From Methylobacterium sp. SyP6R (GTDB lineage Bacteria > Pseudomonadota > Alphaproteobacteria > Rhizobiales > Beijerinckiaceae), in contig NZ_JAAQRC020000001.1 in assembly GCF_019216885.1 (NCBI RefSeq), positions 5,645,501-5,709,500 on the forward strand: 64,000 nucleotides of DNA, in the 5' to 3' direction. Positions 35,136 to 43,323 of the stretch are shown piece by piece. Under the pieces are notes generated by a model. That model was given only the letters and a program-made list of their open reading frames with translations, did not search any database and had not been told where the DNA came from. Both the position numbers and the translations under genes were made by a program. Position 1 is the stretch's first letter. Each line of letters opens with the position of its first letter.

Positions 35136-35405
35136 ATGACGACTCTCCCGCCGACCCCTATCCCCGACAATCGCAAGCTCGTCATCAACAAAACCGCCAA
35201 GCTGTTCGCGAACAATCTCGACCGAGCATCGACGGCGTGTTTCACGGTCGGCGCAGCAACGCCTGTGACCGGCTGGCTCTTCGGAGTGAGTAGACTGAAC
35301 CAGGTGCCATGGTGGTTTCTGGCAGTCATCGTCTCCTGTTGGCTCGGAGGCTCCGCGCTCCTACATTATCTGGCACGACGCGCTCTCAGAGGGCTCATCC
35401 CATGA
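35136..35405 (+). CDS. Small membrane protein of unknown function (cassette gene 1)
   Basis: 89 residues: a polar N-terminus (DNRKLVINKTAKLFANNLDR), a first hydrophobic stretch around 36-50 and a second at 57-75 (WWFLAVIVSCWLGGSALLHYLA). I do not recognise the family. Its codons are visibly less GC-rich than neighbouring genes (AAC, AAA and TTC used freely). The stop overlaps the next start (ATGA at 35402-35405), so the two genes are translated together. It may be an accessory or transferred cassette. Confidence 0.6.
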   Translation: MTTLPPTPIPDNRKLVINKTAKLFANNLDRASTACFTVGAATPVTGWLFGVSRLNQVPWWFLAVIVSCWLGGSALLHYLARRALRGLIP

Positions 35406-35554
35406 ACGAGTATGCGGTCCTCGCCCTGATCGTCCCCTTCGTCGCGGTCGGCGTCGCCTACGTCGCGGTCCGGGTCCAGGAGCGGCAGATAGCCCGTCTG
35501 AGACGGGACCTCGAGGCCGAAGCCGAGCAGGCGCGGCGCGCAGCTCTCGGCTAG
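35402..35554 (+). CDS. Very small membrane protein (cassette gene 2)
   Basis: 50 residues: one N-terminal membrane helix (YAVLALIVPFVAVGVAYVAV) and a charged coiled-coil-like tail (RQIARLRRDLEAEAEQARRAAL). The four-base start/stop overlap with gene 1 is the best evidence that it is real. No family is recognised; a small partner subunit of gene 1 is one guess. Confidence 0.55.
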   Translation: MNEYAVLALIVPFVAVGVAYVAVRVQERQIARLRRDLEAEAEQARRAALG

Positions 35555-35641
35555 GGCCGAAAGCCAGTCGTCCTGATGATGGGATGTTGGTCGCGACGCG
35601 ATTTAGACGACTCTGTGCCGACATCAACAATCGCGACAGCC

Positions 35642-35878
35642 ATGACCCACGAACTCTACCGCGTGATACGCCTGCTCGAACGGGAGCGCATTCACTACCG
35701 TCTTGATCGCCACCGCGACGACAGCATCATGGTTACGGCAACCTTGGTCGGCGAGCGGATCGAGATCGATGTGTTCGAGGACGGGCACATCGAATATTCT
35801 CGCTTCCGCGGAAGCGAGGATGTGGAGGATGACGTCGCCTTGCTCGAAGCGCTGGTTCGCGAGGAGGTCAAGGAGTGA
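35642..35878 (+). CDS. Small acidic protein of unknown function (cassette gene 3)
   Basis: 78 residues: an N-terminal helix MTHELYRVIRLLERERIHYRLD, then a predicted beta region DDSIMVTATLVGERIEIDVFEDGHIEYSRFRG and an acidic helix (EDVEDDVALLEALVREEVKE). I recall similar small proteins in Hyphomicrobiales accessory regions but cannot name a function. The 87-bp gap after gene 2 and shared strand suggest one transcript ending at the hairpin 35960-35990. An antitoxin or immunity role is speculative. Confidence 0.6.
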   Translation: MTHELYRVIRLLERERIHYRLDRHRDDSIMVTATLVGERIEIDVFEDGHIEYSRFRGSEDVEDDVALLEALVREEVKE

Positions 35879-35959
35879 TGGTCCTTCCGCTTTTTACTCT
35901 CGGTGGCCCTTCACGTGGCTGAGGTGATAGACTTCGGACCTTGAGCAACGCTTTAGAAG

Positions 35960-35990
35960 AGAGCCCCCGGGACCACTCCCCGGGGGCTCT
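35960..35990. terminator. Bidirectional hairpin terminator
   Basis: A perfect 12-bp stem, AGAGCCCCCGGG and CCCGGGGGCTCT, with a 7-nt loop, lies between the convergent cassette genes and phaC (stop at 35999). It is strong enough to end both transcripts; no long U-tract is present on either side. Confidence 0.75.
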
Positions 35991-35998
35991 GCGTCATC

Positions 35999-37837
35999 TC
36001 ACGCCTTCTCAAGCACGTAGGTCCCGGGCGCCTGGCCCAGGGACGGCAGCACCCCGCCGCCCGGCTGGCGCGCCGGCACCCGCTCGGAATTCTGGTATTC
36101 CAGCCACTGCAGCCAGTACGGCCACCACGAGCCCTTGTGCTCGGTCGCGGCCGCGATCCAGTCCTGGAGCGTGCCGTGGGCCGGCCCGCCGGTCCAGTAC
36201 CCGTATTTGGGCTTGGCCGGCGGGTTGACCACGCCGGCGATGTGGCCCGAACCCGCCAGCACGTAATCGACCGTGCCGCCGAAGGCGCGGCAGCCCTCGA
36301 AGACCGAGAGGGCGGGGGCGATGTGGTCCTCCCGCGTCGCGAGGTTGAAGACCGGGATCGTCACCTTGGCCAAGTCGAGGCGCACGTTGCCCAGCACCAT
36401 CTCGCCGCGCGACAGCTTGTTGTCGAGGTAGCAGTTGCGCAGGTAGAACGAGTGGTTGGCGGCCGGCATCCGGGTCGCGTCGGAATTCCAGTACAAGAGG
36501 TCGAAGGGCAGCGGCGCCTTGCCCTTCAGATAGTTGTTGACGACGTAGGGCCAGATCAGGTCGTTCGGCCGTAGCATGTTGAAGGCGTTGGCCATCTTGG
36601 CGCCTTCGAGGTAGCCGCGATCCTTCATGCCGGATTCGATCGAGCGGATCTGCGCCTCGTCGACGAAAACCTTGAGGTCGCCGGCATGGGTGAAGTCGAC
36701 CTGGGTGGTCAGGAAGGTGCTGCTGGCGATGCGGTCGTCGCCCACCGCCGCCATGTAGGCGAGGCTGACCGCCAGCAGCGTGCCGCCGACGCAGTAGCCC
36801 ACCGCCGAGACCTGGCGCTCGCCGGTCGCCTTCTCGATCGCCTCCAGGGCCGAGAAGATGCCCTCGCGCATGTAGCTCTCGAAGTCCTTCGAGGCGTGGC
36901 GCGCATCCGGGTTGACCCACGAGATCACGAACACCGTCAGACCCTGGCTCACCGCCCAGCCGATGTAGCTCTTGTCCTTGTTCAGATCGAGGATGTAGAA
37001 CTTGTTGATCCAGGGCGGCACGATCAGGAGCGGGCGCTTGAGCACCGTGTCGGTCTGCGGCGCGTACTGGATCAACTCGATCAGGTCGTTGCGAAAAACG
37101 ACCTCGCCGGGGGTGCTCGCCATGTTGACGCCGACCTTGAACTGGCCCTGGTCGGTCTGGCGCACGCGCAGTTCGCCGCCGCCAGCCTCCACGTCCTCGG
37201 CCAGCATCTTCATGCCGCGCACCAGGTTGGCGCCGTTCTCCCGGAAGGTTTCGCGGATCAGTTCCGGGTTGGTCGCCACGAAGTTCGACGGCGACATCGC
37301 GCCGGAGATCTGCCGGACGTAGAACTGCGCCTTGGCGCGGGTGTGGGCGTCGAGCCCCTCGGCCTCGTCGACCAGGATCTCGGCCCAGCGGGTGGTGATC
37401 AGATAGCCCTGCTTCAGGAAGTCGAAGACCGGGTTCGTCGTCCATTCGGGGGCGGCGAAGCGCTTGTCCTTCGGATCGGGCAGGGCGACGGGGGTGACCG
37501 TCTCGCCCTGCATCTTCTGCAGGGTCGAGCCCCACAGGGCCAGGAACTGCCCCCCGATCAGGCTCTGGGCCTCCATCGCCTTCTGAGGATCGGTGAACCA
37601 TTTCTCGGCCACGGTGCCGAGCGTGCGCACGACCTCGGTCACCGATTCGGCCAGAGCCGTGTTCGGCTTGCCCGCTTCGAGAGGCTTGGCGTAGGCGGCG
37701 AGCGCCCGGCTGAACTGCTCGGTCATCAGGCCCGCGTTGCGCGACAGGGCCTCCACATCCGCCCCCGGAATCTGCGCCCCCGGTATCTGCGCGCCCGGTC
37801 CCTGCGCACCCGACGCCGTACTCCTCTCAGATGTCAC
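35999..37837 (-). CDS. phaC: Class I poly(3-hydroxyalkanoate) synthase
   Basis: This 612-residue enzyme polymerises hydroxyacyl-CoA into PHA. After a PhaC N-terminal domain, the alpha/beta core has the lipase-like box GYCVGG with catalytic Cys349, then the acid in [10 protein letters not shown] and the base in GSGHIAG. Conserved blocks such as FVISWVNPD and WNSDATRMP are present. The length is that of class I. The GTG at 37837, seven bases after GGAGGAG, beats the longer frame beginning at 37978. The N-terminal 25 residues contain repeats of GAQIPG. No phaA, phaB or phaR is adjacent. Confidence 0.96.
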   Translation of the reverse strand: MTSERSTASGAQGPGAQIPGAQIPGADVEALSRNAGLMTEQFSRALAAYAKPLEAGKPNTALAESVTEVVRTLGTVAEKWFTDPQKAMEAQSLIGGQFLALWGSTLQKMQGETVTPVALPDPKDKRFAAPEWTTNPVFDFLKQGYLITTRWAEILVDEAEGLDAHTRAKAQFYVRQISGAMSPSNFVATNPELIRETFRENGANLVRGMKMLAEDVEAGGGELRVRQTDQGQFKVGVNMASTPGEVVFRNDLIELIQYAPQTDTVLKRPLLIVPPWINKFYILDLNKDKSYIGWAVSQGLTVFVISWVNPDARHASKDFESYMREGIFSALEAIEKATGERQVSAVGYCVGGTLLAVSLAYMAAVGDDRIASSTFLTTQVDFTHAGDLKVFVDEAQIRSIESGMKDRGYLEGAKMANAFNMLRPNDLIWPYVVNNYLKGKAPLPFDLLYWNSDATRMPAANHSFYLRNCYLDNKLSRGEMVLGNVRLDLAKVTIPVFNLATREDHIAPALSVFEGCRAFGGTVDYVLAGSGHIAGVVNPPAKPKYGYWTGGPAHGTLQDWIAAATEHKGSWWPYWLQWLEYQNSERVPARQPGGGVLPSLGQAPGTYVLEKA

Positions 37838-37983
37838 GCGCGTTCTCCTCCCTGATTGTCGGCGGTCCGCCGGAGCAAGCCGCCTTTCGGACAAAATATC
37901 GTCGCAAACCGCCGGTTCCGCCAGATGACCGGACCGGGTTTCCTCATCGCCACGGTGCCCTCGCGCAAGGTTCCCCAAACGTC

Positions 37984-38352
37984 ATGCCCGCGTTCCCCGC
38001 TCTTTCGCCCGCCTTCGCCCGCGCCGCAATGCTCCTGACCTGCCTCGCCACCGGCGGCTGCGTCCTCGACGGGGCCGGCGTGCGCGAGGCCGCCAAGTCG
38101 GCCGGGTTCGGCCCCAAGGAGGTCGCGGCCCCCGACTTCGTGACCCAGTCCCGCCGTGGGGGCGGAGACTTCCTGCCGGTCGGCGAATCGGCCCCGCCTC
38201 GCGAAACCCGCGCCAAGTCGGCCGCCGGGGTGAAGCAGCTCGAGGCCGATCTCGATGCCAGCCGCCAGCGCAACGAGGCGCGGGGCCGCGACGCCGCCAA
38301 GGTCGGCGGCGCGGTCAAGCCGCCGGCTCCGCCGCAAGTCCCCTCCAACTAA
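37984..38352 (+). CDS. Putative lipoprotein
   Basis: 122 residues: a lipoprotein signal with lipobox LATGGC (Cys at about residue 26), then a soluble part rich in Ala/Lys with SAGFGPKEVAAPDFVTQSRRGG and a coiled-coil-like VKQLEADLDASRQRNEARG. No family recognised. The start is the ATG at 37984; its ribosome-binding site is poor (AAGG about 15 bases upstream), so the exact start is uncertain. Likely anchored in the envelope. Confidence 0.65.
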   Translation: MPAFPALSPAFARAAMLLTCLATGGCVLDGAGVREAAKSAGFGPKEVAAPDFVTQSRRGGGDFLPVGESAPPRETRAKSAAGVKQLEADLDASRQRNEARGRDAAKVGGAVKPPAPPQVPSN

Positions 38353-38471
38353 GGTCCCGCCGGCCGAGTGACGCAAGTGCGGACCGGCGAACTTCCTCTT
38401 GCCCCAAAACCCCTCTAGACAGCCTATGTGACACGCGCGTCGCAGCGGCGGCGCCGATCCAGGACCCGGCC

Positions 38472-39692
38472 ATGACCGATTTTCACCGCATCAAGCGACT
38501 GCCCCCCTACGTCTTCGAGCAGGTCAACCGGATCAAGGCCGCCGCCCGCGCCAACGGCGCCGACATCATCGACCTCGGCATGGGCAATCCGGACCTGGAC
38601 GCGCCCCGCCACGTGATCGAGAAGCTGGTCGAGACCGCCGGCAAGCCGCGCACCGACCGCTACTCGGCCTCGAAGGGCATCGCCGGCCTGCGCCGCGCCC
38701 AGGCGAACTACTACCAGCGCCGCTTCGGCGTTTCGCTCAACCCCGACACGCAAGTCGTGGCCACACTCGGCTCCAAGGAGGGCTTCGCCAACATGGCGCA
38801 GGCCATCACGGCGCCGGGCGACGTGGTGCTGGTGCCCAACCCGAGCTACCCGATCCACGCCTTCGGCTTCCTGATGGCGGGCGGCGTGGTCCGCTCGGTC
38901 CCGGCCGAGCCGACCCCGGCCTTCTTCCCGGCGGCCGAGCGGGCGATGCAGCACTCGATCCCCAAGCCCGTGGCGATGGTGGTCTGCTATCCCTCGAACC
39001 CGACGGCCTACGTCGCTTCCCTCGACTTCTACCGCGACCTCGTCGCCTTCGCGAAGAAGCACGAGCTGATCCTGCTCTCCGACCTCGCCTATGCGGAGGT
39101 CTATTTCGACGATAAGAACCCGCCACCCTCGATCTTGCAGGTGCCGGGCGCGATCGACGTGGCGGTGGAGTTCACCTCCCTGTCGAAGACCTTCTCGATG
39201 GCCGGCTGGCGGATGGGCTTCGCGGTCGGCAACGAGCGGCTGCTCGCGGCGCTGACGCGGGTGAAGTCCTACCTCGATTACGGCGCCTTCACGCCGATCC
39301 AGGTCGCCGCCACCGCGGCCTTGAACGGCCCGGAGGACTGCATCCACGAGATGCGCGCCACCTATCGCCGCCGCCGCGATGCGATGGTCGATGCGTTCCA
39401 GAAGACGGGCTGGGACATCCCGGTGCCGTCGGCCTCGATGTTCGCCTGGGTGCCGATCCCGGAGCGCTTCAGGAGTCTCGGCAGCCTCGAATTCTCGAAG
39501 CTGCTCGTCGAGAAGGCCGACGTGGCGGTGGCGCCGGGCATCGGCTTCGGCGAGCACGGCGACGATTACGTGCGGATCGCGCTGGTCGAGAACGAGCAGC
39601 GCATCCGCCAGGCGGCCCGCAACATCCGCCGCTTCTTCGACAATGCCGACCGCACCCTGCACAACATCGTGCCGATGCAGAAGGTCGGCTGA
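38472..39692 (+). CDS. Class I/II aminotransferase, AlaC-like
   Basis: 406 residues, a PLP enzyme with the pyridoxal lysine Lys239 in SLSKTFSMAGWRMGF and the cofactor phosphate contacts in GSKEGFANM and PSYPIHAFG. VVCYPSNPTA and RIALVENEQRIRQA complete the pattern. It is closest to the alanine transaminase AlaC/LL-DAP-type subgroup (LPPYVFEQVNRIKAAAR at the start). It probably transfers amino groups between glutamate and pyruvate. Monocistronic, with a strong hairpin overlapping its stop codon. Confidence 0.9.
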   Translation: MTDFHRIKRLPPYVFEQVNRIKAAARANGADIIDLGMGNPDLDAPRHVIEKLVETAGKPRTDRYSASKGIAGLRRAQANYYQRRFGVSLNPDTQVVATLGSKEGFANMAQAITAPGDVVLVPNPSYPIHAFGFLMAGGVVRSVPAEPTPAFFPAAERAMQHSIPKPVAMVVCYPSNPTAYVASLDFYRDLVAFAKKHELILLSDLAYAEVYFDDKNPPPSILQVPGAIDVAVEFTSLSKTFSMAGWRMGFAVGNERLLAALTRVKSYLDYGAFTPIQVAATAALNGPEDCIHEMRATYRRRRDAMVDAFQKTGWDIPVPSASMFAWVPIPERFRSLGSLEFSKLLVEKADVAVAPGIGFGEHGDDYVRIALVENEQRIRQAARNIRRFFDNADRTLHNIVPMQKVG

Positions 39693-39728
39693 TACGCTGT
39701 CCGAAACGATCCGTTCGGACAGCGTATC
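39691..39728. terminator. 15-bp perfect hairpin overlapping the aminotransferase stop
   Basis: GATACGCTGTCCGAA (39691-39705) and its exact complement (39714-39728) form a stem with an 8-nt loop. The first two bases belong to the TGA stop. A short CCCC follows rather than a U-run. Confidence 0.7.
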
Positions 39729-39746
39729 CCCGCCGGCGCGGCGCCC

Positions 39747-39792
39747 GAGCGAAGCCGGTTTCCGCATCGCGAAGCGATCGATCGGAAACCGG
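39747..39792. repeat. Palindromic repeat core, copy 2
   Basis: The 38-bp core at 39747-39784 is identical to 15721-15758. Here the palindrome is complete: CCGGTTTCCG (39755-39764) pairs with CGGAAACCGG (39783-39792), around a loop containing CGC-GAA-GCG. It lies between the aminotransferase and a small lipoprotein gene. Confidence 0.8.
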
Positions 39793-39923
39793 ATCAGTCC
39801 GACACTTGTGGCCGGGGGGCGACAGGGGAGGCGCAATCGCGCCTCCGGCCGCCCTCCGGGTTGATCCGGGCCTCGGGCGGCGTCAGGGTGCGGCCAAGGT
39901 TTGGTTCCACCTCAGGGTCTCCG

Positions 39924-40139
39924 ATGCGTCGCTCGCTGAAGCTCGTCGTTCTCGCCGCCGCGGCCGCCCTGCCGGCCGCCTGCGCGCCGAACCCGATCAT
40001 CGCCCGCGACCCCGTCCCGGCCCCGAGCCCCGACGTCGCCTATCGCTGCTCCTCGACCCCGGCATTGCTCAACGGCTACTGGGCCGATTGCGAGCGGGTG
40101 CGGCGCGAGCGCGAGGTCGTGGTCCGCACCAAGGGCTGA
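39924..40139 (+). CDS. Small lipoprotein
   Basis: 71 residues: basic start (MRRSLK), hydrophobic core and lipobox LPAAC, then a short mature part with two Cys (YRCSSTPALLNGYWADCER) ending in basic residues. The likely product is a small outer- or inner-membrane lipoprotein of unknown function. The ATG at 39924 lies 11 bases after CAGGG. Its neighbours are other small envelope proteins on the same strand. Confidence 0.65.
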   Translation: MRRSLKLVVLAAAAALPAACAPNPIIARDPVPAPSPDVAYRCSSTPALLNGYWADCERVRREREVVVRTKG

Positions 40140-40223
40140 CGGTCGCTCCACCCCGGACACCACGCCGCGCCCTGGAACCGGGCGCCGCTCTCAGTGCGTT
40201 AACCGGCATCCTGTCACCGGAGG

Positions 40224-40604
40224 ATGCCCCGCGTGATCCGTCGTTTCATCCTGCCGCTCGCCGGCTTGGCCTGTGTCGCTCCAGCCTGCCTCTCGGGCCC
40301 GGCCCTTGCCCAGTCCCCCCTCGCGGTGCGGGTGCGCCCGCCTGCCGTCGCTCCGGACATCTACAGCCGCGCCGCCGCACCCGGCCCCACCGTGCTGCAG
40401 GTCTCGCCCGACGTGATCGTCGGCCCGCTGCCCGCGGGCCCGACCGGCCTGGTGGCGATCCGCGCCGTGCCGGTCGCCGCCGTGACCAATGGCGGCGCCT
40501 TCGGGCCGACCGGCTACGGCTACTACAATGACAGCCCGAGCGAGGGCCCGCTCAACCGCCCGCACCGCATGGCCGATTACATCCTCGGCAGCCGGGCCTA
40601 CTGA
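40224..40604 (+). CDS. Secreted protein of unknown function
   Basis: 126 residues with a signal peptide (GPALA before QSP at about residue 30) and a mature Pro/Val-rich part with PTVLQVSPDVIVGPLP and a C-terminal TGYGYYNDSPSEG / MADYILGSRAY. No known family recognised. It precedes another secreted small protein by 28 nt; both may be transcribed together. Confidence 0.6.
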   Translation: MPRVIRRFILPLAGLACVAPACLSGPALAQSPLAVRVRPPAVAPDIYSRAAAPGPTVLQVSPDVIVGPLPAGPTGLVAIRAVPVAAVTNGGAFGPTGYGYYNDSPSEGPLNRPHRMADYILGSRAY

Positions 40605-40632
40605 TCCTCACCCCCACGGAAGGAACGTCCCC

Positions 40633-41061
40633 ATGCGTGCACGCCTCCTCGCGGCGGGCCTGTTTGCCGGCCTCGCCACCGTCGCCGCAGCGCTGCCGGC
40701 CGCGGCCCAGAGCGTCGGCTACGTCACAGGCCTCCCGGGCAGGGATCCGGCCGGCGACGACGAGATCGGCTGGGGGCCGGCCTATCGGCCCGAGACCAGC
40801 TTCTCGCAGCCCGGCACCCCGCCGACCCCGGGGGACTTCGCCGGCGCGGCGTATCGCGCTCGCACCGGGCATGGGCCGTACGACGCGATCCAGGCCCCGA
40901 TGCGTCCGGTCCGCGCGTACCAGGACCCGGGCTACGGCTACGCGCCGGCGGGCTATTATGGCGAGCCCGGATATGCTCCGCGGGCGCGGAGCGTGCGGGT
41001 GAAGCACCGGCATCACGCCAAGACGAAGGTGCATCGGGCGTATCGGCAGGTGATGCGCTGA
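40633..41061 (+). CDS. Secreted Gly/Tyr/Pro-rich protein
   Basis: 142 residues: signal peptide (AAALPAAA before QSV at about 26), a mature region rich in Gly, Pro and Tyr (YQDPGYGYAPAGYYGEPGYAP), and a strongly basic His/Lys/Arg tail (RVKHRHHAKTKVHRAYRQ). Composition suggests an envelope or surface protein; no function known. The ATG at 40633 follows GGAACG. Confidence 0.6.
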   Translation: MRARLLAAGLFAGLATVAAALPAAAQSVGYVTGLPGRDPAGDDEIGWGPAYRPETSFSQPGTPPTPGDFAGAAYRARTGHGPYDAIQAPMRPVRAYQDPGYGYAPAGYYGEPGYAPRARSVRVKHRHHAKTKVHRAYRQVMR

Positions 41062-41133
41062 GGATCCCGATGACTGATCCTCGACGGAGCTGAAGTCCGT
41101 TCGTGTCGGGCGACCGACCGACAACCCTCCGTC

Positions 41134-41174
41134 GTCATCCCGGGTTCTCGCCGATCGGCGAGCCCCGGGATGAC
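41134..41174. repeat. GTCATCCCGGG palindromic repeat
   Basis: The outer arms GTCATCCCGGG and CCCGGGATGAC (exact complements) enclose an inner palindrome CTCGCCGATCGGCGAG. It is the same repeat class as 35037-35072. It lies between convergent genes and could terminate both. Confidence 0.7.
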
Positions 41175-41242
41175 CCTCGGAGTTTGGAACGCGCGTGGAC
41201 TGACGCTCGAGTTCGTCGATCCGATCTGCGAGTGACCGCCCG

Positions 41243-42259
41243 TCAGGCAAACCCTTCCAGCACGATCTTCCCCTTCGCCCGCCCGCTCTCCAGCAGTGCA
41301 TGCGCCCGGCGCAGGTTCGCGGCACCGATCGGCCCGAAATGCTCGGCCAAGGTGGTGCGCAGCCGCCCGGCCTCGACGAGGCGGGCCACCTCGTCGAGCA
41401 GGTCGCCTTGCGCCGCGATGTCGACGGTGCCGAACATCGGCCGGGTGAACATGAATTCCCAGTGCAGCGACAGGCTCTTGCGCTTGAGGAGCGACACGTC
41501 GAGCGTCGCCGGGTCGTCGATCAGCGCGAGCCGACCCTGCGGTGCCATCAGCTCGGCAATCGCCGGGAGGTGCGTGTCGGTATGGGTGGTCGAGAAGACG
41601 AACCCCGGGGCGCCGAGGCCGAGAGCGGCGATCTGAGCGGCGAGCGAGGCCCCGTGATCGACGACGTGGTGGGCACCGAGTTCGCGGCTCCACGCTGTCG
41701 TCTCCGGCCGCGAGGCGGTGGTGATGACGGTGAGGTCGGTGAGCTGGCGCGCGAGTTGGGTCGCGATCGAGCCGACGCCGCCGGCCCCGCCGACGATCAG
41801 CACGGCATGGGCCGCCCCCGGCACGGGTTTGCGAATGTCGAGACGGTCGAACAGCGTCTCCCAGGCGGTGATCGCGGTCAGCGGGAGGGCCGCGGCCTCG
41901 GCGAAGGAGAGCGAGGCGGGCTTGCGGCCGACGATGCGCTCGTCGACGAGGTGGAACTCGGCATTGGTGCCGGGGCGCTCCAGGGCGCCGGCATAGAACA
42001 CCTCATCGCCGGGGCGGAACCGCGTCGCCTCGGGACCGGCGGCCACGACGATGCCGGCGGCGTCCCAGCCCAGCACCTTCCAGCCGCCGGCCTCGGGCGC
42101 CGCGCGGCGGCGCACCTTGGTGTCGACGGGGTTCACCGAGACCGCCCGGACCTCGACGAGAAGGTCGCGGCCCGTGGGCTCGGGGCGGGGCAGGGTGATG
42201 TCCTGGAGGGCGGCTTCGTCCTCGATCGGCAGGGAGGTCTGGTAACCGACGGCGCGCAT
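41243..42259 (-). CDS. Zinc-type alcohol dehydrogenase family / quinone oxidoreductase
   Basis: This 338-residue medium-chain reductase has a GroES-like N-terminus (VRAVSVNPVDTKVRRR, GWDAAGIVVAAG) and a Rossmann domain with IVGGAGGVGSIATQLARQL. The zinc ligands of true alcohol dehydrogenases are not apparent, so it is likely an NADPH:quinone or enone reductase. The ATG at 42259 follows GAGGAG at the right distance; a start 8 codons earlier is less good. Divergent from an HxlR regulator, a common pairing for oxidant- or quinone-responsive reductases. Confidence 0.88.
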   Translation of the reverse strand: MRAVGYQTSLPIEDEAALQDITLPRPEPTGRDLLVEVRAVSVNPVDTKVRRRAAPEAGGWKVLGWDAAGIVVAAGPEATRFRPGDEVFYAGALERPGTNAEFHLVDERIVGRKPASLSFAEAAALPLTAITAWETLFDRLDIRKPVPGAAHAVLIVGGAGGVGSIATQLARQLTDLTVITTASRPETTAWSRELGAHHVVDHGASLAAQIAALGLGAPGFVFSTTHTDTHLPAIAELMAPQGRLALIDDPATLDVSLLKRKSLSLHWEFMFTRPMFGTVDIAAQGDLLDEVARLVEAGRLRTTLAEHFGPIGAANLRRAHALLESGRAKGKIVLEGFA

Positions 42260-42273
42260 GGGCGGGCTCCTCT

Positions 42274-42319
42274 GCATCATTCGCCGAAGTGGTCACCGGT
42301 TCGGCGAAATGAATGATGC
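42274..42319. repeat. 46-nt intergenic hairpin repeat, copy 2
   Basis: Same length as 22935-22980 with the first 14 bases identical, and its own arms GCATCATTC.. / ..GAATGATGC pair well. It lies in the upstream region of the quinone reductase gene, within the divergent promoter region shared with the HxlR gene. Confidence 0.7.
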
Positions 42320-42447
42320 AACACAAGAATCCGAGCAGGCCCGCGCGAGCGGGACGGCTCGGAGATGACGGAAGCCGAGATGACCGCTACCGTCATGATG
42401 CGCAAGAACGCACATGAAGCGCCCATAGTGTCGAAAAGGATACCGTC

Positions 42448-42837
42448 ATGGCCCGCACCCGGCACCGCAGCCTGGATTGCAGCCCGGGCTGCGCCGTCGA
42501 GGCGACGCTGCAACTCATCGACGGCAAGTGGAAGGGCGTGATCCTCTACCACCTCCTGGCCGAGGCGCCGGCGCCGGAGGACTCGCTCCGGTTCAACGCG
42601 TTGCGCCGGCGGATGCCGAACGTGACCCAGCGCATGCTGACCAACCAGCTGCGCGAGCTCGAGGCGGATGGGTTCGTGCACCGCACGGTCTATGCCGAAG
42701 TGCCGCCGCGGGTGGAGTATCGCCTGACGGCGCTCGGCCGCAGCCTCGAACCGGTGATCCGTGCACTCAAGGCCTGGGGCGACGTTCATGCCGCGGTGGC
42801 GCCCAAGATCGTGGCGCCTGAGGCGGATGCGGCCTGA
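42448..42837 (+). CDS. HxlR family transcriptional regulator
   Basis: 129-residue winged-helix regulator with the HxlR pattern: CSPGCAVEATLQLIDGKWKGVILYHL, then FNALRRRMPNVTQRMLTNQL and RTVYAEVPPRVEYRLTALG. Two cysteines near the N-terminus (CSPGC) could be redox-active. It is divergent from the quinone-reductase gene and probably controls it in response to quinone or aldehyde stress. The target is inferred from position. Confidence 0.9.
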   Translation: MARTRHRSLDCSPGCAVEATLQLIDGKWKGVILYHLLAEAPAPEDSLRFNALRRRMPNVTQRMLTNQLRELEADGFVHRTVYAEVPPRVEYRLTALGRSLEPVIRALKAWGDVHAAVAPKIVAPEADAA

Positions 42838-42841
42838 CGGA

Positions 42842-43051
42842 TCAGCGCGACAGGCTGCGGAAGGCGCAGACCCGGCCGCGATCCTCGTAGCCGGCCGGGC
42901 ATTGCGCCACGCAGGCACCGGCCGCGAATTTGAGGGGAGGGCGGCAATAGCTCTCTTCCTGCTGCGCCTGCACGGATGGTGGCGCCAGAAGCGCGACCAC
43001 GATCGTCACGGCGGCGGTCAGGATGATCCCGAGGGCAACGAGGCGCAGCAC
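42842..43051 (-). CDS. Small secreted cysteine-rich protein
   Basis: 69 residues: a hydrophobic leader (VALGIILTAAVTIVVALLAPP) with signal peptidase site SVQA before QQE, then a mature part with four Cys (YCRPPLKFAAGACVAQCPAGYEDRGRVC). GTG start at 43051 with AGGAG nine bases upstream. No family recognised. Longer frames to 43222 lack a ribosome-binding site. It is convergent with hxlR and divergent from the HWE kinase. Confidence 0.6.
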   Translation of the reverse strand: MLRLVALGIILTAAVTIVVALLAPPSVQAQQEESYCRPPLKFAAGACVAQCPAGYEDRGRVCAFRSLSR

Positions 43052-43323
43052 GGATCCGCACTCCTGCTGTGTGTGCACTGCACTGTACCATATGGGACCG
43101 GTTTCATGCACTGACAGGTCCGCGCGCGAGCGACGGGTCCGGAGGGGCTGGGGATGGCGCGGTGCGGCATCCTGGCTCCGCTTTCCTGCCTGCTTGACCC
43201 GCTCCGGCAGACATGGCCCCACTGCAGACAGGCTCCGGTCAGGGATCGATCCGGTCCCGCTGCCGACATCGACCCAAAGCAGGACCCCGCCTCTCGCGCA
43301 GGGAAAGGACAGGATACCAGACG

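Noticed and set aside
36686..37855. 389-codon plus-strand frame opposite phaC
   Set aside because: Low-complexity His/Leu/Gly/Arg-rich mirror frame; phaC has its catalytic triad and a strong ribosome-binding site.
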